From Charina bottae (lineage: Eukaryota; Chordata; Lepidosauria; Squamata; Charinaidae): a DNA stretch of 64,000 bases. Positions within the stretch are counted from its first letter, which is position 1. The number at the start of each line of letters is the position of its first letter. A program made the position numbers and the translations under genes. Below are positions 35,717-46,705 of the stretch, one piece after another. The notes beneath the pieces are model-generated. The model made no database searches. It was not told the DNA's origin and was given only the letters and a program-made list of their open reading frames with translations. Where the stretch lies: positions 2,526,001 to 2,590,000 of the forward strand of contig JALMGJ010000016.1 of the NCBI GenBank assembly GCA_023362775.1. The letters run 5' to 3'.

Positions 35717-37411
35717 ACATTTTAAAAAAATGACCTCAAATTGAACCTAACTCCTGGAGACTAGACAGACACAACATGGATTTTCTTTGCAATAATATGG
35801 AAATAGTTTTCCAGTGTTTTCTTCCAGGATGTTTTCAACTTCCCAGTCTAGACTAGGACCATGGAAGTCTCCCATTCAAGTATTAATTAGGCATGACACT
35901 GCATAGCTTCCAAACTCAGACAAAGTCAGCTACATGCTTCCATCTGCTGAGGCATTCATGTAAATTACATTAAACTAACATTGTATACTAATGGTAATTT
36001 TTTAGATATAAGTGCCACACAGTTGGATTACACAACAGGCAGAAAATAATCTATTAACATAGGACATATGTACTTACCTCTCTTTAATTGGTGTTACATG
36101 ATTATTACATTATCTGCTTTCATGAACTGCAGCCTTTTCACAATGCATTCATAGGTAGAATAGCATCTGGACATGTTTTGAGCCCAAATGATTTTGTATT
36201 ATTGAGACAGAAGGATTGCATGCTAAACCTGAGTATGATTTATAAAGGCCATGATAAAATTGGTTCCAATAAGGATATTGTATTTCTTTCACTTTTGGAT
36301 TAAATTCAATACCTATTATGCAATTAAACTAGTTGCAACGAATGGTCTCAAATATATTCAGATCTGTAGACTTGTATATACTATATATGCAAATAATGCA
36401 TGAAACATTATTCTTATAAAGAAATAAAACCCATAACTGCTTATTTATAAGGTCAGTAAATGACTGAAATTCATTGACTTATCTCTATTTCTAAAGAATC
36501 CTATTTCAAATATCCTAGCGATCCATTTCATTCCAAAAACAGCTGGCATGATGGAACTATGAAATGTTACAAAATAGAACCATTTACAGTTGAAGACAAA
36601 GCCTTAGGCATGAAATTATAATTATAAGTATAAATATAAACATTCGTTTACACACACTTTAATAATATAAACTTCACAGTGATTGGAGAAGGAGAAGAGA
36701 TGGAACATTTGAAGAGGCTTAGGTCAGACCGATGACAGAAAATGAGACTCTGCAAGATTTGAAGACTGGAAAGTCATTGTTAAGGATAGAGGTGATTTGG
36801 AAGAACTGAGTGAAAAATGCAGCGTCTGGAGTGAGGTCAACATGTCTTCATTAAAGAAAAAACATAGTCACTATGACACTGGGCACCATGGTTACCATGG
36901 TAGATGAAGTACAGTCCAAACCAATATGGGTCAAGGGTGCTATAACAACACAGATAAATGGACAACTAGGTATCATCTGTGTCTGTGATAAAAGAAAGAA
37001 CAACAATTTTCAGTATCACAAGCTGACATTTAACAATATGATGACTAACTCACTGAAGCCAAACACTCATGGGTAATTGTACTATTGAAAAAACAAATCA
37101 TCAGGATCTAGGCTTGTATTTGTTGTCCTAGGTGAAAAAAGAATGGTTGATATTGATGCTGTTAATGTAAAAGGAAAGACTTGTGATTACCTACAAAAAA
37201 GATCTTGGGGTCATAGTGGACAACACATTGAAAATGTCAACTCAATAACAGAGAGAAAAGAAAAATCAGTTTTGTTAGGAAATAGACTGAAAATCAAGCC
37301 ATCAGTGTCATTATGCCTTTAAATAATCCAGGATATTGATATGATGACGTCTTTGGTGCTCCCGATATATCCTATCTAGTCTGACTTGCTTTTTAAGAAA
37401 TGTGTTTTTTA
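35717..37411. other. Non-coding interval with a possible CR1 relic
   Basis: Mostly unrecognised AT-rich DNA. Near 37185-37280 'aaaagatcttggggtcatagtggac' could encode KDLGVIVDN, a phrase typical of CR1-type LINE C-termini, but the surroundings are too decayed for a firm call. Confidence 0.4.
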
Positions 37412-38350
37412 GGGAATTCCGGTGGGGACAATGGCGCCTTGAGCTGTTTTTTTCTGCTGTCTGTGGACTGACCTGTCAGAGAGGCTTTTCTTCTTGGGCT
37501 CAGGCAGACTTCCTTGGAGCCCAGAGCGTTCTCTGGATTAAGGAGAACCCCAGGAATCACCCCATGTGTTCTCCAGATGGCTGGTCACATCAAGAAGACT
37601 GGAAAATGGTGTTTTGCGACTGAGTGGTAAGTGATCAGCTGGGAGGGGGGGGTCATCTTCTTCCCAAGACACTCTGAAGCCATAACAGACCTTAAAGCTG
37701 CCCACCCCATTTCTACAGCACTAAGGTTTTTTTGTTTGAATTTTATCAAAGAGAGGCTTTCTATAACAAAGACATACGGAATCTCTTGGTGACTCTTATT
37801 ATTTTTTAAAATTATTAACTTGGTAATTTGGCTTTTTATATATAATTTGTTAAATTAAGATTTAAAGAATTTTGTTTTTTTAATTGCTTTTTTTATTAAA
37901 GTGATTTTTGAGGAATATAAAACTTTCTCTTCTTTGTTGAATCTGCAGATTGGAGTTCTGATCTATTTGCTTTCACTTTCCCACGGGAATGGTGTTTGTT
38001 ATTACTTTTTATTTTCCTGATTGGCCACACCGGAGATAAAAAGGCTGGAGAGAATGTTCAGTTACAGCATTAATGACTTTACCTTCCTGAGGCACTAGAG
38101 GGCCCCATAATCTATCTTACTGTTAAGAAATATGGAGGAACTTAATTTGATATTTAAAGATCTCTACAATGCCGTTATTCTAGTCTTGGAGCATTTCTCA
38201 GAATTTGTGGAGTCCAAATTGTCACAAGAATTGAGAGAATCTGATAAGGCTGAAAACTACCTTAAGATAAACTACCAAAGAAAAAGATGAGAATTGGTGA
38301 CTTACGTTTAAATGGACAAAGGAAAATTGAGTTGTCATAAGTTGAAGATA
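37412..38350 (+). mobile_element. L1-like 5' UTR/ORF1-start unit, first tandem copy
   Basis: Begins 'ggaattccggtggggacaatggcgcc' and contains a GC-rich promoter-like block followed by an AT-rich block ('cggaatctcttggtga' at 37779). It ends in a short ORF1-like frame (ATG at about 38133, MEELNLIFKDLYNAV, coiled-coil-like). The unit is repeated in the same order from 38351. Confidence 0.6.
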
Positions 38351-39590
38351 AGGGGGGCTTCCTGTGGAAAATGGCCGACTGAACAACTTTGCCTGTGAGC
38401 TCCATGGGCAGAGCTGGCAGCGTGGTAGTTTTTTGGGGCACAGACAGGTATTTCTGTAGCCCCAAGTGTTTTTCCGGATTAAGGAAAACACTGAGAATCG
38501 ACCCATTTGTCCTCCAGACGGTGAGTTGTAGCCAGGAGATCGTAGACAGTGTCTGCGACCGAGCGGTAAGACTACACTGGGAGGCTGGGATTTAATCTTT
38601 TCTAAGCCACGTATGCATCCCCTTAAAAAGGGAAAATAAGTCATGCCTTTCCATATCTTAAACACCCAATTTGTTTTTTTTTTTAAGTTTTGTATCTTAA
38701 GAGAAGCTTTTTACAGTAAGAAAAAGCGGAATCTCTTGGTGATTATAGTTATTTTTGGAGATTTTTAACTATAAAAAAAATGTTTTGGATTTTTTTCCCC
38801 CATCTGGGTTATATTGAGAGATGTAACATTGCCTTTCCGTTGTTATCTTTGTTGCTGAATTTCAAGGTTGAAGTGTTCTTTCTACACATTTCTTATTTTA
38901 AACTTTAGGCTTTCTGTTTACTTTTTTCCAAACTGTCTGCTAGTATATTTTTTTGGTTAATTTTGGATTAATTCATTAACCTCTATTTCTGTGAGTTAAC
39001 TTTTTAGGGTGTGCTATAATTTACTGTTTGAACAATGGAAAAATTTAAAGAAGATCTCAGAGAATTACGTTGTCAGCAAGAAGATATTTTTTCAAAGGGT
39101 TGTCAAATTATCATACAGACTGTTTGGGACATTCGAGATGAGATTCTAGTTAAAATGAAACCTAAAATTAGTATATGAAAATACTATGATAGAAGAAGAA
39201 GACGTTGGAAAAGATGGCGTTTTTACTGTTGTGGGGAAAAATGTAATATTCTCAGCTGAAAACTCTGAATTGGTGTTTATGGGATTAAAACAATTGTTTA
39301 ACCTTAGGGCTGCACAAGGAACTGCCAAGCAGGGGAAATGTTATTACTATTTCAATCAATGTTATGGGAAAGAAGAGTAAGGAGTTTTTTTTCTCTTTCG
39401 CTGGAAAGTTTGTATTTTTGGGGGCTATTGGGTTGTTAGATCTTTGTAAAAAAATGCTGTTGGTGTAATGGTGAAATATTTGAATGCCCTGGTATATTTT
39501 TAGGAGGGGTAAAAAATTAAGAATATTTAATTGGAGTGATAATGAGGTTAACATGATTTACAGGATTTTTGATTTTTGATATATAAGAGA
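38351..39590 (+). mobile_element. L1-like 5' UTR/ORF1 unit, second tandem copy
   Basis: Homologous landmarks recur about 945 bases after the first unit: 'tggaaaatggccgac' at 38360, 'cggaatctcttggtga' at 38728 and an ORF1-like ATG at about 39034 (MEKFKEDLRELRCQQEDIF). After the second ATG the sequence continues as decayed ORF1-like DNA to about 39590. No ORF2 was found. Boundaries are approximate. Confidence 0.6.
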
Positions 39591-40465
39591 ATCCTGGGGG
39601 TCTAATTTTGTCTTCTCATCCATGGCTGCTTTGTGACTGGCCAAGCCATCATGGTAATAGCCATTTTGTAAATAAGCAATTTTTGTGGCAGAAATTTTGT
39701 GAGTGTACTCACCACGTCTTCTTAAAATTCCAAATGTGTTGCCTACCTATGAAATAATTAATGTACATAGAAGTAAAAACTGTTCCATCCTTATCTGGAT
39801 GGGATTTTCCATGCCCATATTGTAAAATGCTTTAGGAAAAAAACTGGCCAACGTAAAAGGAGAGACAAGTACTTTGCAAATATGATAATTGGCCACTAGA
39901 CCAGGGAACAGCATTAAAGAAAAAAGATTCACCTCTATTGTAATTGAAATTTGCCTCAAGCTACTGTACCAATTTTATTATAATGAAATTTCTTGTCATT
40001 TTAAAACTGCTTGAAAACTCCAGTGTTAAGAATTTGTCCTGCAGTGAATCTTCAAGTACATATTAAAATATTTATCAAATTGCAGATAAAAAAATGAAGA
40101 AAAATGCTTGATTTGTAGTCTGTGTTTCTACATACATGCTAACAAGACATCAACGCCTTGAAAAGAAAACAAAAAATTACTGTCAGATTTACAGTAAAAT
40201 AAATGATAAAATGCTGTACATTCTTTCCTAGCATTTCTGTATAGTATAATATAGTATAATTTCTGACACGAGTGTTTATATTTTGTCACACCAGTGCTTC
40301 ATTTTACAGTTGAGTTCATCATGGCTCCTAAAAATATGTTATGAAGTGCAAATTCTTGCCTCACCTCAGACCTACACTTTCAATAATTTTATTCCTAAAT
40401 TGACCAGCTATTTTAAAGCAAGAACCTGGCTATTCATGTTTTAAAATGAAAACACTAAGGGTTCT
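39591..40465. other. Non-coding interval, nothing recognised
   Basis: AT-rich DNA between the L1-like units and the SINE. Confidence 0.5.
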
Positions 40466-40600
40466 AAGAGAGCCAGTCTGGTGTAGTGGTTAAAGGCATG
40501 GGGCTGGAAACCAGAAGACCTTGAGTTTTAGTCCTGACTTAGGCACAAAGCTGGCTGGGTGACCTTGGGCCAGTCACTCTCTCTCAGCCCTAGGAAGCCT
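40466..40600 (+). mobile_element. tRNA-derived SINE, 5' part
   Basis: Head with 'ctggtgtagtggttaaagg' (A box) and 'gagttttagtcctgac' (B-box-like), then GGGTGACCTTGGGCCAGTCA. It stops where the RTE LINE tail begins (about 40601). Same family as 14443-14650. Confidence 0.75.
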
Positions 40601-43470
40601 GTCTGTCTATCTATTCAGTCGTGCCCGACTCTCGGTCACTTTGTGGATCAATGCTTTCCATGCCTTTCTATCTCTTACAGCTTCCTTTAGTTCCATCAAA
40701 GTCATTCCAGTGTCCCTTCTGATGGTGTCAAGCCAGTGAGTCCTAGGGCGGCCCCTTCTTCTTTTACCACTAATCAGTCCCAGCATAATTGTCTTTTTGA
40801 GTGAGTCGGGTTGCATAACATGACAGAAGTATGACAGTTTTTGTTTGGTGATCTTGGCTTCCAAGGATATTTTTAGTTTGACTCTGTCTAGGACAGAGCT
40901 TTCCAAACTGTGTGTCGCGACACAAAAGTGTGTCGCCGCACACAGCGTGGTGTGTCGCCACACCACCCGGAAGCGGCGGCGCGCACGTGCACGGCGGCCG
41001 CCATGCACGCGCGCGCCGCCGCACGCCCCCCGCACGCCCCCCCGCGCCGCCGCCGTGCGCGTGCGCCGCCGCACGCCCCCCCGCGCCGCCGCCGTGCGCG
41101 CGCGTGTCGCCGCCGCTGCTGCCGCCACCGGGTGTGTCGCCAGCGGCGGCACTTTGGAAAGCCCTGGTCTAGGACTTCCTTGTTGGTAATCTTTGCTGTC
41201 CATGAGATGCATAATAGTCATCTCCAGCACCACAATTCAAATGCATCTATCTTTCTCCTATCTGCCTTCCTCAAAGTCCAAGTTTCACAACCATACGTAG
41301 CTATTGGAAATATGATAATATTAACTAGTCTGCATTTGGTTGGGAGGCTGATATTTTTATTCTTCCAGATGTTATTTATGCTGGTCATTGCTCTTCTTCC
41401 AAGTGCTATACATCTTCTACTCTCCAGGCTGCAGTCACCCTTTTAATCAATTTTAGAGCCAAGGAAGTTAAACTCCTTCACTGCTTCAATTACCTCGTTG
41501 TTGATCTTAACACTGACTTGCACATTCTCTGCCATTGTCATTATCTTTGTTTTTTTTGGTGTTAAGGCACAGTCCAAGTTTTTCACTTTCAATCTTTGAC
41601 TATTAGGATTAGCTGTTCTAGATCTTTTTTACTTTCCGCCAGCAGTGTTGTATCATCTGTATAACGAAGGTTGTTGGTGTTCCTACCGCCAATTTTTACC
41701 CCAATAGTAGATTCTTCCAGATGTGCCTTTCTCATAACCACTTCTGCGTACATGTTGAATAATGAAGGTGATAGAATACAACCCTGACAAGTGCCTTTTC
41801 CAATTTTGAACCATTCTGTGTCTCCATATGCTGTCCTTACAGTTGCTTCTTGATCAAAGTACCGAGATTGTATCAGTTGGATGAGGTGTGATGATATTTC
41901 CATTTCTTTCAAGGAGTTCCAGAGCTTGTCATGATCAACACAGTCAAAAGCTTTTGTATAGTCAATAAAGCACATGTAGAGGTCTTTTTGGAATTCCCTT
42001 GCCTTTTCCATCATCCATCGAAGGTTGGCGATGTGATCACGCGTTCCTCTTCCTTTTTGGAATCCAGCTTGTACATCTGGTAACTCTCTTTCGATGGTTG
42101 AGTTCATACATTGTTGGATGATCTTCAAGAGAATTTTACTTGCATGTGGTATTAAGGCGATGGTGCGACTTTTGTGTCACCTTTTTTCAGTATTGGAATA
42201 AATACTGACCTTTCCCACTCTTTTGGCCATTGACCAGTCTTCCATACACTTTGACATAATGCTGTCAATGCTTTTGTTGGCAGTAGTCTCAGTAGTTCTG
42301 CTGGTATTCCATCAACTACAGGGGCTTTGTGGTTTGACATCTGATTGAGTGCCCATTCTACTTCCTCCTCCAAGATATCAGGTTCCAGCTCCGGCAGTTC
42401 TTCTCCTGTGCCTTGGTTTTGATTTTTGTTTGTGTAAAGTTGCTCTGTATATTCCCGCCACCTTTCTCTGATTGCTTGTTGGTCGTGTAATTCCTGTCCA
42501 TCATGTCCACTGACTGTTACCTTTCTTGCCATAAAAGGAGCTCTGACCTTCTTCACATAAGCAAAACGTTCTCTTGTATGTCCTTTCTGGGCTGCTTCCT
42601 CCAGTTTCCTGCATTGCTCAGCCCAAAATTCTTCTTTGTCTATCTTCGCTTCTCTCTGAAACTTTGCATTTAATCTTCGTACTTCTTCCCTATCACCAAT
42701 AGCTTTTGCCTTTCTTCTTTTTACTGCAGTTTCTAATCTTGCTTCTGATATCTACTTAGCCAATTTCATTGGTTTCCTGTAAGCAATATGTTGATGTGCT
42801 ACTACATTGACAGTTGCTTTTATTTCTTCCCATAGTTCGTCTGGTTGTCTTTCTGTGGTGTTAAGCAATTTGAATTTGTTCCTAACTTCAACTGCATATG
42901 CAGGAGAAATCCTCTCAACATTGATTTTTTGAGTCACAGGTGGTCATTTGACACTGCAGAACCTTAGCTTCACCTTGGCCATTAGCAGTTCATGGTCTGA
43001 TCCACAAACTGTACCATGGAACATTTTTACAGCAAGGATGGAACTTTTCCACTTCTGTTGGCATAAAATGTAGTCTATTTGATTATGATATTATCCACTT
43101 GGTGAGTGTATAATCATCGTTTGGGCTGCTTGAACCACATATTCACTATTCTTAACTCCTGTTCTTGGCATAGCTGAATCAGATGTTCTCCTGAATCATT
43201 TAGTTCTCCAAAGCCAAACTTACCTACAATTCCTGATTCTTCCATTGCTCCCACTTTCGCATTGAAGTCACCAATGATATAGACAATATCTTTATTTGGT
43301 GTTTGTTTCAGGGTTTCTTCAACACTAGCATAGAATTCTTTGATTTCTTCTTTTGCTGAAGCTGCAGTGGGTGCATACCTTAATTTGTAATTCCATATTC
43401 TTTTTCTGGAATACTCTCAGGAATAATGTATGAATCTATTCTTATTTTGGGTGAGTATGAGCCCATGTAT
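40601..43470 (-). pseudogene. RTE-type LINE, lineage distinct from the BovB copies
   Basis: On the minus strand this is a nearly complete but broken RTE element. The end of the endonuclease lies at about 42960-43430 (readable GSDHELLMAKVKLRF). The linker and RT N-terminus lie at 42152-42937. The RT core lies at 41589-42128, with QAGFQKGRGTRDHIANLRW, CFIDYTKAFDCVDHDK, CQGCILSPSLFN and LRYTDDTTLLAES, where the usual YADD is YTDD. The C-terminal part lies at 40607-41580 (HVMQPDSLKKTIMLG, KVTESRARLNR). Several stops and frame breaks separate these. Residues differ throughout from the BovB copies in this window, so it is an older or separate RTE subfamily. A hAT-like element is nested at 40894-41166. 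Confidence 0.85.
40894..41166. mobile_element. GC-rich hAT-like element with 8-bp TSD
   Basis: Ends CAGAGCTTTCCAAACTGTGT and CACTTTGGAAAGCCCTG form imperfect terminal inverted repeats. The direct repeat GTCTAGGA (40886-40893, 41167-41174) is a perfect 8-bp TSD. The interior is extremely CpG-rich with runs of CCGCCGC and CACGCCCCCC, and it contains GTGTGTCGC phrases shared with 63104-63646. It has no coding capacity despite long open frames. Confidence 0.88.
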
Positions 43471-43945
43471 AGAAGTTTTCCTGGTCCATCTAGTTAAAAT
43501 CTGGTTAATAGGCATGCCAATCACTTCCTATTTGCAAATACAGTACATAGTCTTGATCACAGTGGCAGACCAGGCATCTGTCAACACACTTAAACAGGAT
43601 GTCAGAATTAAGGATGTGTAAGAGTTTTATTTAGTTCATGTTTGGTAAGCAGTCATCAGATTTGCACTTTTTATTTGGACATGTCAAGCAGAATGCCAGT
43701 ATCCTTCAGTGTTCACACTCAAAATAAACTTGCAAAGTAGCTGAAGAAAGAAAGAAAATATGACAAAAAAGAAAAGAAAGAAAAACAGAGAAAACATGGA
43801 CAAGATTAATGAAAATATATCAAAGGAAAGAAGAAAAGAAAAATGAAGGATGCCAAATTCCCTTTGAATCAAACTAAGTTCCTGATGACTTCATGGACAC
43901 ATCCATGTAGTTTTCTTGGCAACAATATGAAATCATTTGCCACAG
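43471..43945. other. Non-coding interval, nothing recognised
   Basis: Purine-rich DNA between the RTE and L1 elements. Confidence 0.5.
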
Positions 43946-44135
43946 TCTTGGTATTTTTTTAACAATACTTTTTATTGAAAATTTTCACAGTAATAAAAAT
44001 AATACAAAATGAAATTAGAAAAGAAAGGAAAAGTACAAAAAAAGGGATAGAAAGTGCAGAAAATAAAACAGGAAAAAAACAGAAAGAAAAATATATTTTA
44101 AAAAGTGATGGAATTATCTTCTTTACAGCAGTTAT

Positions 44136-44390
44136 GTTTTGTTATTTATTCGTTCAGTCGCTTCTGACTCTTTGTGACTTCATGGACAAGCCCATGCCAG
44201 AGCTTCCTGTTGGCCCTCGCCATCCCCAGCTCCCCCACGGTTGAGTCCGTCACCTCCAGAATATCATCCATCCATCTTGCCCTTGGTCGGCCCCTCTTCC
44301 TTTTGCCTTCCACTTTCCCTAGCATCAGCATCTTCTCCAGGGTATCCTGTCTTCTCATTATGTGGCCAAAGTACTTCAGTTTATACAAAG
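44136..44390 (-). mobile_element. BovB 3'-end fragment nested in the L1, 12-bp TSD
   Basis: The direct repeat TACAGCAGTTAT lies at 44124-44135 and 44391-44402. On the minus strand it begins 'aaactgaagtactttggcc' and ends at the BovB terminus 'cgaataaataacaaaa'. The 80-codon frame reads HIMRRQDTLEKMLMLGKVEGK through VHEVTKSQKRLNE. A copy of this fragment with its L1 flank forms the 3' end of the chimera at 58168-58505. Confidence 0.93.
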
Positions 44391-45091
44391 TACAGCAGTT
44401 ATAAACAAGGTTAATATCTCTCCTCCCCCTTTGAAGTTACATTACATAGATCACTTCTTCCCATATCTCAGCCCTTTTCCATCAGCAAATCCAAAAATCA
44501 TGAACATAGAACATAGAAGTATGTTCAATTTCAGCAAAAAGTCCATAAAGCGTTTCCAATATTTTATAAGAATATTTATTATCTTATCCCTGATCAAACA
44601 AGTCAATTTTATATTCTTTCCTTTTGCACAATATTCTGACATTCTTAACCCTTAATTTGACATTAAGATGCTGTCATAGGACCTGGTCTCCATCCATAAC
44701 TTCTTCCTCCCATCCTAGAATGTATTTTTAAATCTTTTACAGCCCCCTCTTGTAAGTCCAATAGTAGGCCATCACCTAGGTCATTTTTCATTTCTTGACT
44801 TAATATATGTATTTCCTCTCTATTTTTTTCTCTGTTTTATTTTCTGCAAACTCTATTTTGTTTTCCAAGACTTCCACTTTGACTTTAATTTGGTTTACTA
44901 CTCCATTCAGTCCTCCTGCAGCTTCTTCCAAATTAGTTTCCATCTCATCTTTTGTCTCTTCTTTGAGATCTCTTAAATGATACATTCACATAAACAGATA
45001 CTGATGCTGTCTATGAAGGTTCTCAGTCATCCAGGTGGAACAGTCTGTGGCTTGAATCATGTCAACTGGATTTCTATTTTCTTAGTGGAAA

Positions 45092-45123
45092 CGTTTCACT
45101 CCTTATCCAAGGAGCTTCTTCAG
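45092..45123 (-). ncRNA. Hammerhead-ribozyme-like core in the left PLE arm
   Basis: Same core on the minus strand, which is the sense strand of the GIY-YIG frame: CTGAAGA at 45123-45117, a 7-bp stem II with loop GGAT, GAAA at 45097-45094. The same caution on stem I applies. Confidence 0.5.
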
Positions 45124-45224
45124 TCTGAGTAAAGTTAGTAAGGGAATCCTTAAATATGTTTCTAGGCTGGCTGTGTGACCTTGCACCTGGGGCTAGGTCA
45201 TGGTTATTTTTGAGATGTTTGTTT

Positions 45225-45668
45225 CTAAGTCCCTTTATCATCTAAAGGAGGATCGTTAAGATTACCCTGCTGCTGTTGAGCTTGTGAAATGGTCTTAATC
45301 TTCCTAGGCACAGAAGACAAAGCAGGAAGGAAGATAGGGGAAAGGTTATGCCTGAGGCCCCCACCTCTATTCAAGGAAGGATTTTCCAAGTTGGCATGAA
45401 TGGATTCCTTGACCCCTCTCTCAAACCACCTATCTTCTCTGTCTAAAATGTGAACATTAATGTCCTCAAATGAGTGTCCTTTTTCCTTTAGATGAAGATA
45501 AACTGCTGACTCTGGTCCTGTGGTGTTACTTCTCCTGTGTTGGGCCATCCTCCTGTACAAAGGTTGTTTGGTTTCTCCAATGTAGAGTTCAGAGCACTCC
45601 TCACTGCACTGGATTGCATACACTACATTGCTTTCCTTGTGTTTTGGAGTTTGATCTTTGGGGATCAT
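45225..45668 (-). CDS. Penelope-type GIY-YIG endonuclease domain
   Basis: 147 codons, open. The GIY-YIG signature appears as VVYAIQC (residues 15-21) and ELYIGETKQPLYRRMAQH (27-44), with Arg at 39-40 and His44 in the expected positions. A region with HLKEKGHSFEDINVHIL and a Trp-Phe-Arg/Glu segment (WFERGVKESIHANLENPSLNRGGG, conserved Glu and Asn) follows. Penelope-like retroelements carry such a domain C-terminal to their reverse transcriptase, where it nicks target DNA. The Met is not a true start because the frame belongs to a longer polyprotein lost here. The C-terminus is low-complexity (QAQQQQG). Confidence 0.88.
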   Translation of the reverse strand: MIPKDQTPKHKESNVVYAIQCSEECSELYIGETKQPLYRRMAQHRRSNTTGPESAVYLHLKEKGHSFEDINVHILDREDRWFERGVKESIHANLENPSLNRGGGLRHNLSPIFLPALSSVPRKIKTISQAQQQQGNLNDPPLDDKGT

Positions 45669-45698
45669 TTAAGGATTCCCTTACTAACTTTACTCAGA

Positions 45699-45736
45699 CT
45701 GAAGAAGCTCCTTGGATAAGGAGTGAAACGTTTCCA
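45699..45736 (+). ncRNA. Hammerhead-ribozyme-like core in the right PLE arm
   Basis: CTGAAGA (45699-45705) is followed by a 7-bp hairpin GCTCCTT/AAGGAGT with loop GGAT (45707-45724), then GAAA (45725-45728) and CGTTTC. This order, CUGANGA-stem II-GAAA, is the conserved catalytic core of hammerhead ribozymes, which are known in Penelope-like pseudo-LTRs. I could not find a convincing stem I, so activity is doubtful. Confidence 0.5.
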
Positions 45737-46705
45737 CTAAGAAAATAGAAATCCAGTTGACATGATTCAAGCCACAGATACTGATGCTGTTATTGTAGCT
45801 GTGAATTTCTTTCCCAGATTCTCAGAGATCCTTTGAAATGTCACAAATGTAGTACCTTTGTCTGTCATTTCTGTAAGTTTCACTGCTTTTCTATTAATAG
45901 CCATTTCATCAAGCACAAAAATAAAAGAAAGGCTTTTTCTTTCTTTTTTTTCATTTTTTTCATCCTTCTCTAGTCTTTAAGTCTTTGGTCCCCTCTAGGA
46001 CTCCATACTTCTATGATCAGGTGGTCTGTCTCAAATTCCCTTTATCTCTTTATTTTGCAAAATCCACCAATCGTCTCTTCACTGAAAGTCTAAATGGTCT
46101 GCATCCCATTAAGTTATTATTGTATTTACTGTATTTAATTTCAAGAACACTTTAGCAAAAGGCATAAGATTTCAAATTTGACTGGTCCCTTATATCATTT
46201 AAACTTTCTTAAACTGAATTCTTATCAAGCCTTTTGCCATTAATCTTAAATTCCTAATCTTAAATTCTTTAAATTCTTAAAATTGTTATTTAACTGTTTT
46301 CTTTGTCTGGAATGAAGGATCACTCACTGGGTGGTTTTATTCTGTCCTGCTGCCCAGAAGATCACTTTTAGCATTAGAATAGTTGAAATCCAAAAATGCG
46401 CTAGAAAGTGAGGTTTAGCGAACTCAGTGTCCTTACAGGCTCTGCTGCGGCTGTGAGCTTGTTGTTCCTGCATCTCCCAGTGCTCAGACTCATCAGGTAA
46501 CAGCAATTCTGCAGTCTCCCTGTGAGGAACAGCTGTCCAGAGCACAAGTGGGCAATCCCTTGGCCTCTCCTTGTCCAGAGAGGCTCCGTTGGCCCGGGCA
46601 TATTGCCCGGCCATCGGTCTTCACCCCAGCATGGTCTTTGTTCCTTCGGAGACATCTTAGCCTGCCATTGCCTCACCCAGAGGTCCTCACAATCTTGGTA
46701 TTTTT

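Larger units (their letters stand above)
45011..45773 (-). mobile_element. Penelope-like element with inverted pseudo-LTRs
   Basis: A 17-bp direct repeat, ACAGATACTGATGCTGT, lies at 44994-45010 and 45774-45790. Arms of about 108 bp at 45047-45154 and 45667-45775 are inverted copies of each other. The left end carries an extra ~36 bp (45011-45046), which matches the short terminal extension known for Penelope-like elements. The interior holds a GIY-YIG endonuclease frame. No reverse transcriptase remains, so this is a 5'-truncated, non-autonomous copy nested in the L1. Confidence 0.88.
43959..46692 (-). mobile_element. Complete ORF2-less L1 derivative with 13-bp TSD
   Basis: The direct repeat TCTTGGTATTTTT lies at 43946-43958 and 46693-46705. 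On the minus strand the order is: a GC-rich 5' UTR (46692 to about 46320), an ORF1-like coiled-coil region (frame at 44800-44985 starting MYHLRDLKEETKDEM), a 3' UTR (44480-43959), and an end 'caataaaaagtattgttaaaaaaa'. No reverse transcriptase is present. Removing the nested BovB and Penelope-like elements leaves about 1.7 kb, far shorter than a normal L1 of about 6 kb. The TSD shows it inserted as this short unit or was deleted internally afterwards. Confidence 0.82.

Noticed and set aside
40770..41446. Arg/Pro/Ala-rich frames over 40.8-41.4 kb
   Set aside because: They run through the CCG/CGC-rich hAT-like insertion and its LINE host and have no protein features.
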